Shown here: piece after piece, positions 15,009 to 28,800 of the stretch
How positions within the stretch are numbered: the stretch's first letter is position 1
How the letters are laid out: every line of letters starts with the position of its first letter
Assembly: GCF_964355755.1 (NCBI RefSeq)
Contig: NC_092672.1
Location: 37,444,501-37,508,500 of the forward strand
Length of the DNA: 64,000 nt
DNA from: Antedon mediterranea
Lineage: Eukaryota; Echinodermata; Crinoidea; Comatulida; Antedonidae
Direction of reading: 5' to 3'
Made by a program: the position numbers and the translations under genes
Notes under the pieces: generated by a model
Seen by the model: the letters and a program-made list of their open reading frames with translations, nothing else
Databases searched by the model: none
Told to the model about the DNA's origin: nothing

Positions 15009-16068
15009 ACATGATTTAAAATGCTATATTGACAACAACCACGATCTTTACGTTAAAGTGAAAACAACACAGAGAGTTATTGTTGTTAAAATGTAAACAT
15101 CTCATTGACTTATTTTTTGATGACAATAGCAATGCAAAATTCCTTTTACCGGATGAATAGATCGGCCTTATTGGAATCCTGTCAGATTATTAGAGAGCCG
15201 TAGCATGGTATCGTAGATTAGCAACCCTCGGGTGTAATCACGCATTAGCTAAATACTCAAATCACGATATTACACTCCGACGACGATGGCGGGTCACAGG
15301 TCACATAATTAGAACACGAAACAGTGTTAATGTTATTGTTTTATATGTGAGGTATATTTTCTAAATGAACGTTGGATAGCAGGAATTGACCGTGGTGGGA
15401 TCCCACATTGGGTTAACCAAAGAGCCGTAGCCTCTGACACACTCAACAATCGAGGCGGTATGCGGGTAGGTCCAATGGGTAAAATCCCCACCCCAAGGGA
15501 ACATATTCTGAACCTAACAAAAAAGGGTGATTAATACTATTAAAATAGAGGTGTCAACTGGAAAGTCTTCTTAGGGATGTCCCCTGAATGTCATAGAAGA
15601 GGGTTTCTACGATAATATAATACGTCATCATCTGCAGTATCTTCTAAACGGACTGTTCTAATTATAAAATAAAATGCCTGTGCTTGTTTATAATACAAAA
15701 TATTCATCGGTAAATAATTTGAATTTGTCGTCAATCAAAATTCGAATGCGGTATGAATTCCCAAATGAATATTTAACGCGCGAAAAAACTTGCACATGGC
15801 GCGAAAAAGGATTATAAACTAATAATTGCGCGCCATAAAGCGACAAAGCAACCCACAAGTATGTATTGATGATAATTACTAAATAATAATAAACAAAATG
15901 CATCGTTGTGTCGCTCTCCCTGAAGGTACCACATGGGAAAACTATGAAATGAGTCGTCCAAATCTCTTCATCAGCTTTAGTAAACATATCTCAGACTCAC
16001 TGTGTAATTCATGCAATTTAAAGACATTTTTTTAAATCTTTTTGAAATAGGTAGCTGAACATATGCTT

Positions 16069-16212
16069 AAGCTCTGTCTACACTATCAAACTAGTTTGAC
16101 AAAAAAAGTGCGATGCACCCAAATATGCTAGTGATATGACATCATCATGTCAATATATGGGCACATCACATTTTGTTGTCACATAAAGAGCTTGATAGTG
16201 TAGACAAGGCTT
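16069..16212. mobile_element. MITE family A, full copy
   Basis: Inverted ends AAGCTCTGTCTACACTATCA and TGATAGTGTAGACAAGGCTT, with CCAAATATGCTAGTGATATG and CATATATGGGCACATCACAT inside. About 144 bp. Confidence 0.88.
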
Positions 16213-18369
16213 TAATGATAATAAAGCTATGAGATTTAAAATCAAACTTATTATGTTATATTCATTCATAATCATTGATAGTTTACGATGAACAAAGTTA
16301 TATTATTAGTATTACCTTTACGACAGATGTCAATGTAAACAATCTTAGCATTTATGTGTATTTAGTAATCAAAATGGTTACAATTGAATGCATAACGGTC
16401 TCGATATGGCTGGCTACTATCCCCCACTTCACAATATAACTGCAATATGTTCCTCCTCGTTAGACATTTTAATCATCTCCGACGCCAAAATAGCACGTTT
16501 TTCTCAGTGTAAATAGACTAATATCATGTTTTTTTACAATAAAAAACATTGTTTTGGTGACGGCTTGCTTTAACATTGCTTAATTGTTATAGAAAACTCA
16601 CGTATAGTTTCTGATAGTTTGATTGGCTATTATTCACAACGAGTACGGTGTAACCCTGGGCAACGGTTTCATAGTGCGCACGAAGGAGGAGCAAACGCGT
16701 CAAAATTTCAAAAAAAAAAATTTGAATCTCCATACGAGAGTGATGTGACATTTTGTAAATGCTTTTGTTACTTTTTCATTTATCTTTGTTTGTATATCTC
16801 AGAGCAAACATAATTTCTATGTATATTTTATATGCAAATGAAAATAATGAAAGTAGGAAGAACCATTTTCAATTATTTATAGGCCTACCTATCTTTTGCG
16901 GTATTTGTACCTAAAACGGAAACAAATCAATATGTTTTCCAATATTTAACAAAACGGAATTATGTACAATGAAGAAATCAAATTGAACTTAAACATGACA
17001 GTTCTGTACCAATATTGATCACTAATCGATAATCGATACTCAACCTTTCTTCAATTTCAAACCGAAAAGCTACACGCTAATGCGAGTGTCCATCCGTGCA
17101 CGACGGTTATCTATCAACCGTGATGATTATACAGACACCCCGTGCGGTACTGCTATTATTCTGTTTTGAATATCTTAATATTCATGCGTTTGTATCGTTA
17201 AATAAGCGCGCTTTGTGATGATAAGTCTTCCATAATATGTTGCACATTTTATAGAGTTGCTTGTGTTTTGACCAATTGAAAGCAAGCTGAATGCAACGTA
17301 CATCGATAGAAAGACTACTACAAACCCATTGTAAACAAGGCTAACTTTGATAATATAGAATACTGTATAATATGATATCTTATTTGAATCTTAGAGCGAA
17401 CTTCAAATCATGAAAACGAACCGCGTGAAAATGAGTGTTACCCAGGCTTACCATAGGCGTTGCGTATTAGCCGACCAATCAAACAGGGAGGCCTCACTTT
17501 ATAAGAAATACCTGGATTTGAGGACCGAACTCATGGGTCGCAAGCTGGGAGACTTGGGAGGTCTATTGTCCCCTTTGGGGGTCTATTGTCCCCCACGTTT
17601 GTTTTGTACACGTTTTGTATTTGTTACAGTTTCAATTCACAGTTTCCTTGTTTGTTATAACATTGTCAGTTTATTGACCATCATCTTGTGGTCATTCGGT
17701 CAAAGGTTGTCCGAAATTAAACTTTAAACTATTTCCACCTGTTTCTATGGTGAAATATCACACAAAAATATTGAAATTAATCATTTTGATAAATGGCGAT
17801 AATTATTTTTATTTTAATCCTATGTAGACAATTGACAAACGAGTTCCGATAGGTCTGGTAATATTCTGTGTAATCAAATCCTTTTTTTTTTTTTGGTTGG
17901 ACAATGGCCTAATTTATATATGATGAACAATGCATAACTCCCTTCCCACCGCAACCCCCATTAACTTCGTCTAAACGCACATCTTATACAAGATGATAGC
18001 ATGATAACAGATTGCCCTTCACAGTATCGGCACGCGACCTTTAATTTTCTACATTTTAAATTATAGATACGAGCGTGGAATGCCCTGCAATCGTGTTTAA
18101 ACATGAGAGCACGTTCCACGATGCAAATAAGCTATACTATCTCCACAGTGTATTATGTACATATAATTACAAAGCATAATGGAGGACAATACAATGTTCT
18201 TGCCTTTGATCTTACCGCTAATGATTCAAAGACGACAAACTTTTTTTATTTTTAGCAAACGGATCGAAGGTAGGGATTATGCCATTGGCTGTGTATCACT
18301 TGAAACCCATCTGTTTCAAATCAGATTTCCCTTCTTTTCTCCGTGGAAACAAGAAAGGATGTACGCGAA

Positions 18370-18720
18370 ACGCAGATGATTTGACCAATCACAATCTTGT
18401 GTAAATGCATGTCAAGGCAGTGTCCTCTCCATCTCACTTAAGTCTGTCTGTTAAACACAATGGAAGGGTGTACGCGCAACGCAAATGATTTGACCAATCA
18501 TAATCGTGTATATTACACCAAACCTCTTTTTTAAAAGCTTAGTTCTTAGTGGACATAATGGAAGGATGTACGCGCAACGCAAATGATTTGACCAATCATA
18601 ATCGTATATATTACACCAAAACCTCTTTTTAAAAAGCTTAGTTCTTAGTGGACAAAATGGAAGGGTGTACGCGCAATGCAAATGATTTGACCAATCACAA
18701 TCGTGGGTATAGATGAAGAT
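18370..18720. repeat. Tandem repeat of about 100 bp with CCAAT-box motifs
   Basis: Three good copies and one partial copy, each with GGTGTACGCGCAACGCAAAT, GATTTGACCAATCATAATCG and AAAGCTTAGTTCTTAGTGGA. Each carries a GACCAATCA word. Confidence 0.85.
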
Positions 18721-21011
18721 TTCAGAACGCGTCCCCGTCTCATTGAAAAGGGGTATATTCATATTAAAGTTTAAACAAAACGTTTAGCGACAAAAGGTGA
18801 TGCAATGAAAGTTTACATTCAGTCTGGTACATAATTACACCCTACAGATACAAAATAATTAGCTGGACATCAGTCAGAGGATAATACATGTGCATGTAAA
18901 ATGTGTTTCTAATCCTGGTGGGTCTTAAAGAGGTCATTAACGTCTATTGTCCGGCTTTCGGCCCGAGAGTATTCCCACGGGCTATAGTAGTAATCTTTAT
19001 TTCGCTAATGATGGTGGTTTAGATATCAAGGACAAAATCGCATAATAACAAAGTGTTTTACATATTTACCAGTAATTTTTGAAATTATCCGTTCACACTG
19101 GATGTAATTTACATAACACGGTACATCATGGACGAATTGGTTAGTGATAACCGGCAATTAGTCTATAATTAATTTTCTTAATATTTTAATGTCTTGGAAA
19201 CTTTCTCCTCATGTGTTTTAAAGACAGATAACATCATATGCTTACACGGGGTCATTGTCCGGGGAAATGACCACCAGAAGCACCAGGTCTGGTTGACTCA
19301 GAAGAACACTGCGCATGTTCACATTTGTGCTCAAATGTGTTCTTTTTTTAGTGAGTGAGAAGATTTACTTATATATCTGTTTAAGTTTAAACATAACATT
19401 CTAAATAATATAGTATATAGTCTAAACTATTTCTCCGTGATTATATACTACCTTTTACTTCAATCAATATATCAGCATTGCATTGACAATAAATACACAT
19501 GAGCATCGATTATTTTTTTAAAGAATGAAGTCTATTTTAGTTCTCATCTCATTCTTTACTTTTTCACCTCAAAGAAAGAAGAAGCCAACTGATGGAACAT
19601 TATCGACAACTTGACAATGAAAAACGGAAACATTATCTGATGAAAACAACAATAAAACACATAACGAGACAGTTAAGTACGGGACTTATGATCACGACTT
19701 AAATCTCAGTGAGTCAACATGCTAATGGAATACGTACGCGTGTCAGTCTGAAAGCAAGTTTACGTGACATTACGCGTCAAATACGAGCTTACGTAAAACA
19801 ACTGAATAAGATATGATGGATTAATAAACCAAACAAAAACTGCCTTAAACACAGTTAACGCCGTATAAAACAGGGAACCTTTACGTATAAAATACAACTA
19901 CATAGTCAAGTCAAGTAAATTTATTGTCACTTGTAAAGATATAAAACAATATATTATTTCTTGTATTTCTAGAACTGGTTTCGGAATTTTGTTGCACGCG
20001 GCATAATCACTATTGGTATTGTTATTTGGAAAAATGTTCATATTTGGTACTAAATTTAACATAAAAAGTGCAAACGAAACATATATGACATCGGTGATGC
20101 CACAGTGGTCAAAGTTGACTAAAATGAAGATTAAGATAATATTGACAAAATAGAAACATTATAATTGCCGGCCTCATCAAACATCTCATATAATAATTTG
20201 TTATAATTGGCGAAACAAATCATCGAACAAGTGTCGGCCCAGGGCTAGAGTCGGCAAATGTCTATAATCCACGCGGGAGACGGTCTACTGGTTAGGGGAG
20301 CAATTTAAGCAAAATAATATTGCTGGCGTCCAGAATACAGGGCCTAGGGGCGAACAAATAGAAAATCACGATTGTTTTGAATTGTATCTATCACTACCTC
20401 GATAAATCGAGAGAAATGGAATAGGTTTAGGCATGATACGGTGACCGCAAACACTAGACAAACAAATTATAAACTGAAGTAAAAAGGCTATTTCGAGATT
20501 TACTAAAAATACATTAAAATTTAGAATAGAAAATATAATATAGAACTTCCAAAATTATCTGCATTAAAATAACGGATATGTTATTGTACCATTATAGAGC
20601 CAAGAAAAGGAGCTGTAACACTAACGGGGGAAATCAAGTCTTCTTCGTATACCTTGATACAACACGAGATCTTGTATGCACCCCTAGTGGAAGTGTGGCC
20701 AGTGGAGCATGGGGAATTGTTTATGTATCTGGCCTCCTATCTATTTTGAAAAAAATAAACAATTATATACGCAATATTTTTTTCTCACGAGGCTTTCCAG
20801 TCATTGTATCCAATAAATATTAATTAATAATAATAGACGATTTTAGGACCACGTCTCAACAAAGTGCAATGTGTTGTTTCTGAAATTTAGACACAAAATG
20901 AAGTTGGGTGGGGTGAATTAGCTAGATCTAGGTTGGGAAACAAAGTCTATTTATCTTGGCCTACAATATACTACTACAAAATTATCTTTGCGTGTGTTGA
21001 ATGTAATAAAC

Positions 21012-21557
21012 TTAAAGATGTATTGTCCCTTTGTCAAATTCCCAAAAAATAAAAATAGAAAGATTTCGAAAAAAAGTGGGTCATAATAGTTATTAACTTT
21101 CACCAAAAATTAGTCGGAAAAAAAATCATTTAACTGAAATACAGACGTTTTTTGGTTCAAAAAATAACTTTCGACTTCCAGTCAAAGTTTTCGATCAAAA
21201 CATATCTTATAATGCAATGCGCTTATTTGGCTACTCTGTATGCAGCGCATAATCATAAAACTTCCTCGCGATCTGTGTGAAAACACCTTCTCAACCGCGA
21301 CGGTGTAAACAATCCTAATTAGCATCATGCATAATGTATACTCATGGTTTAAAATCTTTTTTTACTTTTAATCGCGACTATTTTCCAGACGAAATGTAAT
21401 CAAATTAATTTAGCTGTTAATTACGTCAAATTGTTGTTTTTGGCTTGAATTTTCGACTTAAAGTGAATAACTTTAATATTACTTTGATATGGCCAATAAA
21501 AATTTAGTATATTTTGACTTTAATTTTTTTGGGTTTCAAGGGACAATACATCTTTAA
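21012..21557. mobile_element. MITE family B, full 546-bp copy
   Basis: Inverted ends TTAAAGATGTATTGTCCCTT and AAGGGACAATACATCTTTAA. AT-rich interior with no coding capacity. The ends begin with TTAA, so a TTAA target (piggyBac-like) or a TA target is possible. Confidence 0.85.
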
Positions 21558-23188
21558 CGTTAAAAATGAGAATTTCCGTAAACTGTGATAAAACTTACAT
21601 AAGGTAGCGTAACTTCCACCAATGAGATTACACATTATTTTAATCAACATTGCACTTATTGCTTTATGTAATCAATTTTATGACAACGTTGATGGAATCA
21701 TGGAGCTACGAATTCAGAAGAAAAAAACCTATATATTAAAATTAACCGGAGCCTACTCTATTCTGTATATTTTGTGTATTGCTCTACACAATATTTATCT
21801 TGCACTCTAGTGATGCAACGTATGCCACAGAGTACGTATAGGTTCGTTGACCAGGACGGAATTTAATCAAAACCCTGTATTTTACAAGCAAGACTTGACC
21901 ATAGCCACGCCCTAACAAAAAAACAGAGTGACCACCATACACGCGTGCTTTGAAATCCTAGGAACAAAACGTGTGTGAATCCAATTGCCGAAATATTGAG
22001 GAATGTGTTGCATACCATCTCCAACACCCACGGCCGTCGTATACCTAGACAGCGGCACTCTTTCAACTACTGGGTTCGTAACAACTAATGAATGACATAT
22101 GATATGTAAGCAAATTGTAATGTAAATTCAAAAACATGTCCGCGTGCCAAACAGATTTAATTTCCATAGGTATGTTTTTGTTTATTTTATAATTTAAATT
22201 TATAATACTGTACCAACAATGCTAATGGGAATAGCATACGCAAAAGGGAAGATAAATACGAAGGATCAGTTGAAGCGGGACCCGAGAAAGAATGTGAGGG
22301 TGGGGAGTCAATAGAGAGAACTGTAGGCCTACATTTAGCGGATCGTATACGGTACATTTGAAAAGATTTAGCACCATTTGTAGGCCTTTCTTCACCCCAC
22401 TATTTCAAATAAAAGTCCTGGGTCCGCTAGTACACCGTGTACAGCAATGCGAATCAATTTCAGCATTCAAATCATGCACGAGTACTCAAATGGGGTATAC
22501 AAACACACCCATCCTAAACGAATACACACGTTTGAAATTCCAATTAAATAGATAATTCGGATAATTAAAGAAACTAACTGACAAAAGTCATCGTAGGTTA
22601 TATTTATAAATATTGCGATTGTTCACAACTGTCAAAATTCCAGAAGTAACAAAGCGAATATTTTTCAGAATAAAATAAAGTGGCAAACGCAGTGAAGCGT
22701 GAAATCAGAAACTACCGACCAACCATCAAACGCCTGCCGATCACGCTTGTCATTTTGAAAGTTCAGTTTTGAGCATCGGAGAAATTAAGTAAATTTCTCC
22801 ATTTGAGTCTTGGATGTTTAGTTTAATAGTTAATTTGTTTTATATAATGTGTACTGCATTCCATATCCGAACTATATAACTAGAAAGGCATAATTAATCA
22901 TAAAATACACATTACGATAATATATACAATACAGATCTACTGTAGTGGATATATTGATTTGTACGAGTGCATTGTTCAACTGATTCTGTACAAGACTTCT
23001 AAATAACATGTTCGTATTACGTCACAAATTGAAGCGCGATATACGGAGTCCAATTCTGATTCTATATATAGATTACTCGCATGTATCCCTATGACGTCAT
23101 GTTTGGATTAATGTTGAAACATTAGATTACAAACCTAAGATTTTCATTCCATACTTTCATCCTTTTTTTAGGTAATATTGTTTGTAAC

Positions 23189-23302
23189 GGCCAATTTACA
23201 CAGACGAGCGGTAACGGTAAGCGGAAAACCGCATAGCTTGTCCATGAAGGATCCCGAGCAGTAACCGACCGTCCGCTCCGCGTTGTGTGTAAATGGTCAT
23301 AA
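23189..23302. mobile_element. MITE-like element with imperfect 25-bp inverted ends
   Basis: ACGGCCAATTTACACAGACG then AGCGG at the left is matched in inverse by CCGCTCCGCGTTGTGTGTAA then ATGGTCAT at the right. GC-rich interior against an AT-rich background. Confidence 0.65.
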
Positions 23303-24162
23303 GGAATAACATAGGTTCTATCTGTGTAAATTTACGCATTTAGTTTAAATACTTTATTTTACACCGTACCAGGTAATTTTAGTTTCGTACGATATTGATA
23401 AAAATAAACATAAAACAGAATTTCATAACACAAGCAGACGTCCTCCTACGCTAAGTTTTGCATACCATTATATACTACTATAAAAAAAAAAAAATCTGTC
23501 ATTAATGTCTCCTTTGGCAAATGTATAAAATGTCATTAGAGGTGTATAATGTATCGTTAAAACATCCGAATATCATTCATCAAATTAGTACATGTAATTA
23601 GCATACTCATGAATAATTCAAAAGGTAATGGTTTTTTAATTAGGCAATGAATATTATACGCAAATTGCGGCGTGAAAATGCACGCTTCATTGGTCATAGC
23701 GTTACACCACTATTAAACGACTTATATGACATATAGTATATGCAGTCTTGAACGTGAAATACATATATTAGTTAAATCATTTAGCATTATAAACATTTTA
23801 ATGTTTTACCCGTAAAAACAATGTTAAATTATCATGATATTTAATATGTTACATTAAAAATTGTATTTAAAAGGGTATTTTTTGGTTCATTTTTATAGCA
23901 AGTATTTTGCTTTTGGCTTACTTATATTGCTTAGATTAACCATAGAGCTATTATAGTGACTATTAATTTTGAAATACTGTACCATAATCCTTTTAACCTA
24001 AATATTCATAGCCATTAATTATTTTTAATTTAACATTATTTATAGAGGTGGCCCTAAATAGTATTCTGACAATCAATGGGCCCCAAATAAACAGATAAAA
24101 CAAACATAGAGATATATAACAAAAAACAACTATACAAAAATATATTATTATAGTTCTATTAT

Positions 24163-25405
24163 TACAGTCCCTTTAACCCCACAAACTTCCACTCCACAAG
24201 ATTGAACATATTTGTACATATTACATCGTCCCTTCCACTAGACCTATATCAAGAATATTCATACACATATTTTCAGTTATTATACCGTCCCTTTAACTCC
24301 ACCTTATCTCAGAATATTCATACAGTTACCACACCGTCCCTTTAACTCCACCTAATCTCAGAATATTCATACAGTTACCACACCGTCCCTTTAACTCCAC
24401 CTTATCTCAGAATATTCATACAGTTACCACACCGTCCCTTTAACTCCACCTTATCTCAGAATATTCATACAGTTACCACACCGTCTCTTTAACTCCATTA
24501 TATCAAGAATATTCATACAGTTACCACACCGTCCCTTTAACTCCACCTTATCTCAGAATATTCATACAGTTACCACACCGTCCCTTTAACTCCACCTTAT
24601 CTCAGAATATTCATACAGTTACCACACCGTCCCTTTAACTCCACCTTATCTCAGAATATTCATACAGTTACCACACCGTCTCTTTAACTCCATTATATCA
24701 AGAATATTCATACAGTTACCACACCGTCTCTTTAACTCCATTATATCAAGAATATTCATACACATATTTTCAGTTATTATACCGTCCCTTTAACTCCACC
24801 TTATCTCAGAATATTCATACAGTTACCACACCGTCCCTTTAACTCCACCTTATCTCAGAATATTCATACAGTTACCACACCGTCCCTTTAACTCCACCTT
24901 ATCTCAGAATATTCATACAGTTACCACACCGTCCCTTTAACTCCACCTTATCTCAGAATATTCATACAGTTACCACACCGTCTCTTTAACTCCATTATAT
25001 CAAGAATATTCATACAGTTACCACACCGTCCCTTTAACTCCACCTTATCTCAGAATATTCATACAGTTACCACACCGTCCCTTTAACTCCACCTTATCTC
25101 AGAATATTCATACAGTTACCACACCGTCCCTTTAACTCCATTATATCAAGAATATTCATACAGTTAATACACCGTCCCTTTAAATCCAGTATATCAAAAA
25201 TATTCATACAGTTACTACACCGTCCCTTTAACTCCACTATATCAAGAATATTCATACAGTTACATGGGGTCTATACCACCCCTTTTAACTCCACTATATC
25301 AAGAATATTTATAAAGGTATTTCAGTTACTGCACCGTCCCTTAATATTCATACTGTTACTACACCGTCCCTTTAACTCCACTATATCAAGAATATTCATA
25401 CAGCA
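24163..25405. repeat. Satellite of 48-49 bp units with higher-order pattern
   Basis: About 25 units. Type A contains ACAGTTACCACACCGTCCCT then TTAACTCCACCTTATCTCAG (49 bp). Type B has CCGTCTCTTT and ends CATTATATCAAG (48 bp). A longer type C carries CACATATTTTCAGTTATTAT. C units start near 24250 and 24751 with A and B units between, a super-repeat of about 500 bp. Units decay toward 25400. Confidence 0.92.
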
Positions 25406-25781
25406 TTCAAGTGTGTTGCATCTTCGCTGTCAACACATCTCAATTCACATTACTTCAATTTACTTTATAACACGATGACTTGTTGGTAACGATTAATGGT
25501 AAATAAAAAATATAGACTCATGACACATCAACATGTTAGCATATGAAAGCTAACACTCACTGTGTATCAAACGGATTTGTCTATTTTATGCTCTCTCTCT
25601 CAAAGTGTTAGTCTCAATAACAGATCATCATCACCAAATTAATATTAATTTTATGTTGTAAAAAATCATTTTTACAATATTTGTACCACATGAAAATCCC
25701 AAATGTCCATTGAAATGAATCAATTCATTTCTGGTTTATTTAAAATATAAATTGCATATTCAAGCACCAAATGCATCGTAT

Positions 25782-25787
25782 TTTATT
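25782..25787 (-). terminator. Polyadenylation signal candidate of FN3K
   Basis: AATAAA on the minus strand, about 37 nt beyond the FN3K TGA at 25824-25826, so the 3' UTR would be short and end before the satellite at 24.16-25.4 kb. Confidence 0.5.
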
Positions 25788-25823
25788 AGAGATTATTAGA
25801 ATTTTACTAGTAAAATTAAAAGG

Positions 25824-28800
25824 TCAGGTGAGAAGGTTTTTCATGATGCCCACTGACTTGCCTCTATATCCTGAACCAAAGTGATTCCTGCGAGAAAATA
25901 TCAAGACAAGAATATTGATAGAAAATAAATAGATATACCACAAAAATAAATAACAGCTGCTGGGAAAATTGAGAAACTTTCTGTGCGTTGGTTAACAACA
26001 AAGATTAAATTACCTCTGAAAATTTGCAAAATTGAAAAGGATAAAATTTCAAATTCAGTAGCATCTCTCTAAATTGGGCATGGTTGATTGATTTTGATTA
26101 AAGAAATGAATAATTATTAAATAAACAGTTAAAATAAAAAACAATTATGAAACAAAACAAGGACAGTGGCATCACAGAAAACAAAGGTTTGACAAATCTG
26201 GAGCAATGATAAGGCAATGAAATATAATACCAGAGATTGGAGTGTTTTATTAATGGGTAATTATTTGGAAATAATGAGCATTTAAGCTGGTTAGCTGTGA
26301 ATATTGTGTGTCTTATTAATAACAGGGCAATTATTCATATTTATGCTGGTTTGTTTCATGTCAGTATAATTATTATTTATTGTTTATGTTAAAGATGTAT
26401 TGTCCCCAAAAACCTGAAAAATAAAGATTAATAAAATCAGACTTTGAATAGGCTATTTTGCAGTTTTAATAAAGTTATTCACTTCTATAGAAAAAAAGTT
26501 AACAAAAATTATTATTTCAAAACAAACAGTTAATTTTAACTAAAAACCAATTTAGGCATTTTTTGCTTTTAATTACATTTTTTTCGATCCAGTTTTTGGT
26601 CAAAGTGAATAAATACCATGGCGACATTAAAATGGAATATTAAAAAAAAATAATTAAAACAAATTTTTTTTAGGTGGACAATATATCTTTAAGAAAGTTG
26701 CCAAGTATAACCAATCGTCAGCACTCGTCAAAAAAAGTTAAGAAAATATACATATTCATAACATTAACAATGTAGAATATAACTGGGATTGGGTGCAGGT
26801 GAACCAGATAGAAACAGCAGGCCTCAATAACAACAACAATGACTATTGAACCTCTATATTCCAATACTTTACTTACCAATGGTTAAGATAGTGATATAGT
26901 TGATATAACTCTTGCCTCTTATCATGGCCCGGTTGCTTTGGAATCAGGCTATGGTACGCATCGTAAAAACGTTTGCTAAAACCACCAAACATCCCCGCAA
27001 TTGCAAGGTCAAACTCAGAATGGCCATAGAAACTTGCTGGATCAAAAATAACTGGAAAAATAATTTATACACATAATTTTATTTCATTTCTTCCTTGATC
27101 AATTCCATATTAATTTTTGTTTTAATTTTTGTTGTAGACATAGAAATGTATAGAAAAGAATGTGTATTGAAGTATAACAGTTTTGTATTTTTGCTTTTGA
27201 TGTTCTTGGACCGTGACGCACCGTTTTACACGCGTGCCAGTTATAAAGGTGTCGTTATTCCAATAAAGATTATAATATTAATTATTATAAACATGGAATG
27301 TACACTGTATTGAAATTAGTCTAATTCTGTTTGATAAGATGATAAGTCCACAGACATATTTGGCTTGCAAAATACCAAAAGAATGCCATTAAAATCATAT
27401 TCTACTGCTCAATAGTTAAACAGACATATTGCCTGAATAAAAAGAACGATTTTTAAGGCTAAATATTTCTTCATCCTTTGGGAACTATTTATAGAAGTAA
27501 AATAAAATCATTTCATAAATTGCTTGAATTTTTATGGGTATTTTATTTCTCTAGAGATAGAAAAACCATTTTTGAAAAATGATAACAATAATTTGTATTA
27601 AAATACATATACATACATTCATCTTATGAATGCCTATGCATAATTTAATTGAAGAATATTTTAAAAATCATAATTTTATAAATGCATCATAAATGTTTAT
27701 GGTTTGAAAATATTATTGTGAAATAAAAAAACACATCTTCTAAAATATTTGAATATTTTAAGATAAAAAAAGTATTTCTATTCATAATCATATGCCTTTT
27801 CAAGTGAATATTTTAAGTTCCAACTTAGAGTCTGAATAAAAACATATTTATTATTTAAACTTTCAAATGATTGAATAAATGTATAGCAAGGCCTCTATTG
27901 ACAACTTAGAGATAAACTAGCTAAAAACCTATTAAACATTTCAAATTTAAAATCTTTAAATAAATCAACTCATTAAATAAAAACCTATCATTTTTTTTTC
28001 AAATTTAAAATGATTGAATCGTTAAAAGTTCTGCAAGATCAACTAACTAGAAAATTATATTCAGTATATAAATAAGACTGTCAATTATGATCGAAAAATC
28101 GTTAAAATGATGACACATTAAAATATTTATAGTAAAGCTTTGACAGGTAGACTTAATGACCTTGAAACAGGGTCAAGGGTCAGAATTAAATAGTGATCTA
28201 TCAAATTTTTCTGCAGTTAAAAAAGCTTTAAATATACTACTGTTTATTATCATTAAAGTTAGATTTCAGAGGCAGGGATAAAACAGTGGCATTTTTCGTG
28301 ATTTTTAAAATAATATAATGGATATAAAAGTTAAGTTAAAGCTTAAATACCATTATGTTCAGATGCTGTATCATAAAGAAAAAGAATAAAATTGGATGAA
28401 GTTTAGAGGGAATTAGTGATAGTATCCCTAATGGAAGGAAAATGACTTAAAAATTGATATGACTCAGAAGAGACTTTGGCATATGATTGGAAACTTTTCA
28501 CTTAATATTAACTGAGATAAAATAATATATTTTTTCTCTCAGATGGCACATTTGACAAACACAAGCAATTTATTATCTGACACAGAAAATGCATTTCTAG
28601 ATTTTCTCCATTCCTTTACTATCTATACAGTATAGAGACTATATCTTGTTAATATCTATCTATATTAGCTGAGTATCCTCCATTTTTGGCAGTGGAAAGA
28701 GGAGAAATTTGAAGTTTGACAGCCTGGGTGCATTGCATTTTGGGTAATAATAATTTATATAGCGCAAATATTCACTAAAAGTTCTCAAGGCGCTAGCAAC

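Larger units (their letters stand above)
1..24162. other. Region without a supported gene
   Basis: Apart from the MITEs and tandem repeats listed, I see only short, unrecognised open stretches with no splice-consistent partners. Two GC-richer blocks (about 3185-3300 and 9605-9770) stand out from the AT-rich background, but neither holds a recognisable product. The region may be intergenic or a long intron. Confidence 0.6.

Noticed and set aside
17410-17727. 105-residue plus-strand reading frame
   Set aside because: No recognisable domain; it crosses a small direct repeat (GGGGTCTATTGTCCCC-like).
24163-25405. Regular short repeats resembling a CRISPR array
   Set aside because: Contiguous 48-49 bp satellite with no unique spacers, in a eukaryotic genome.
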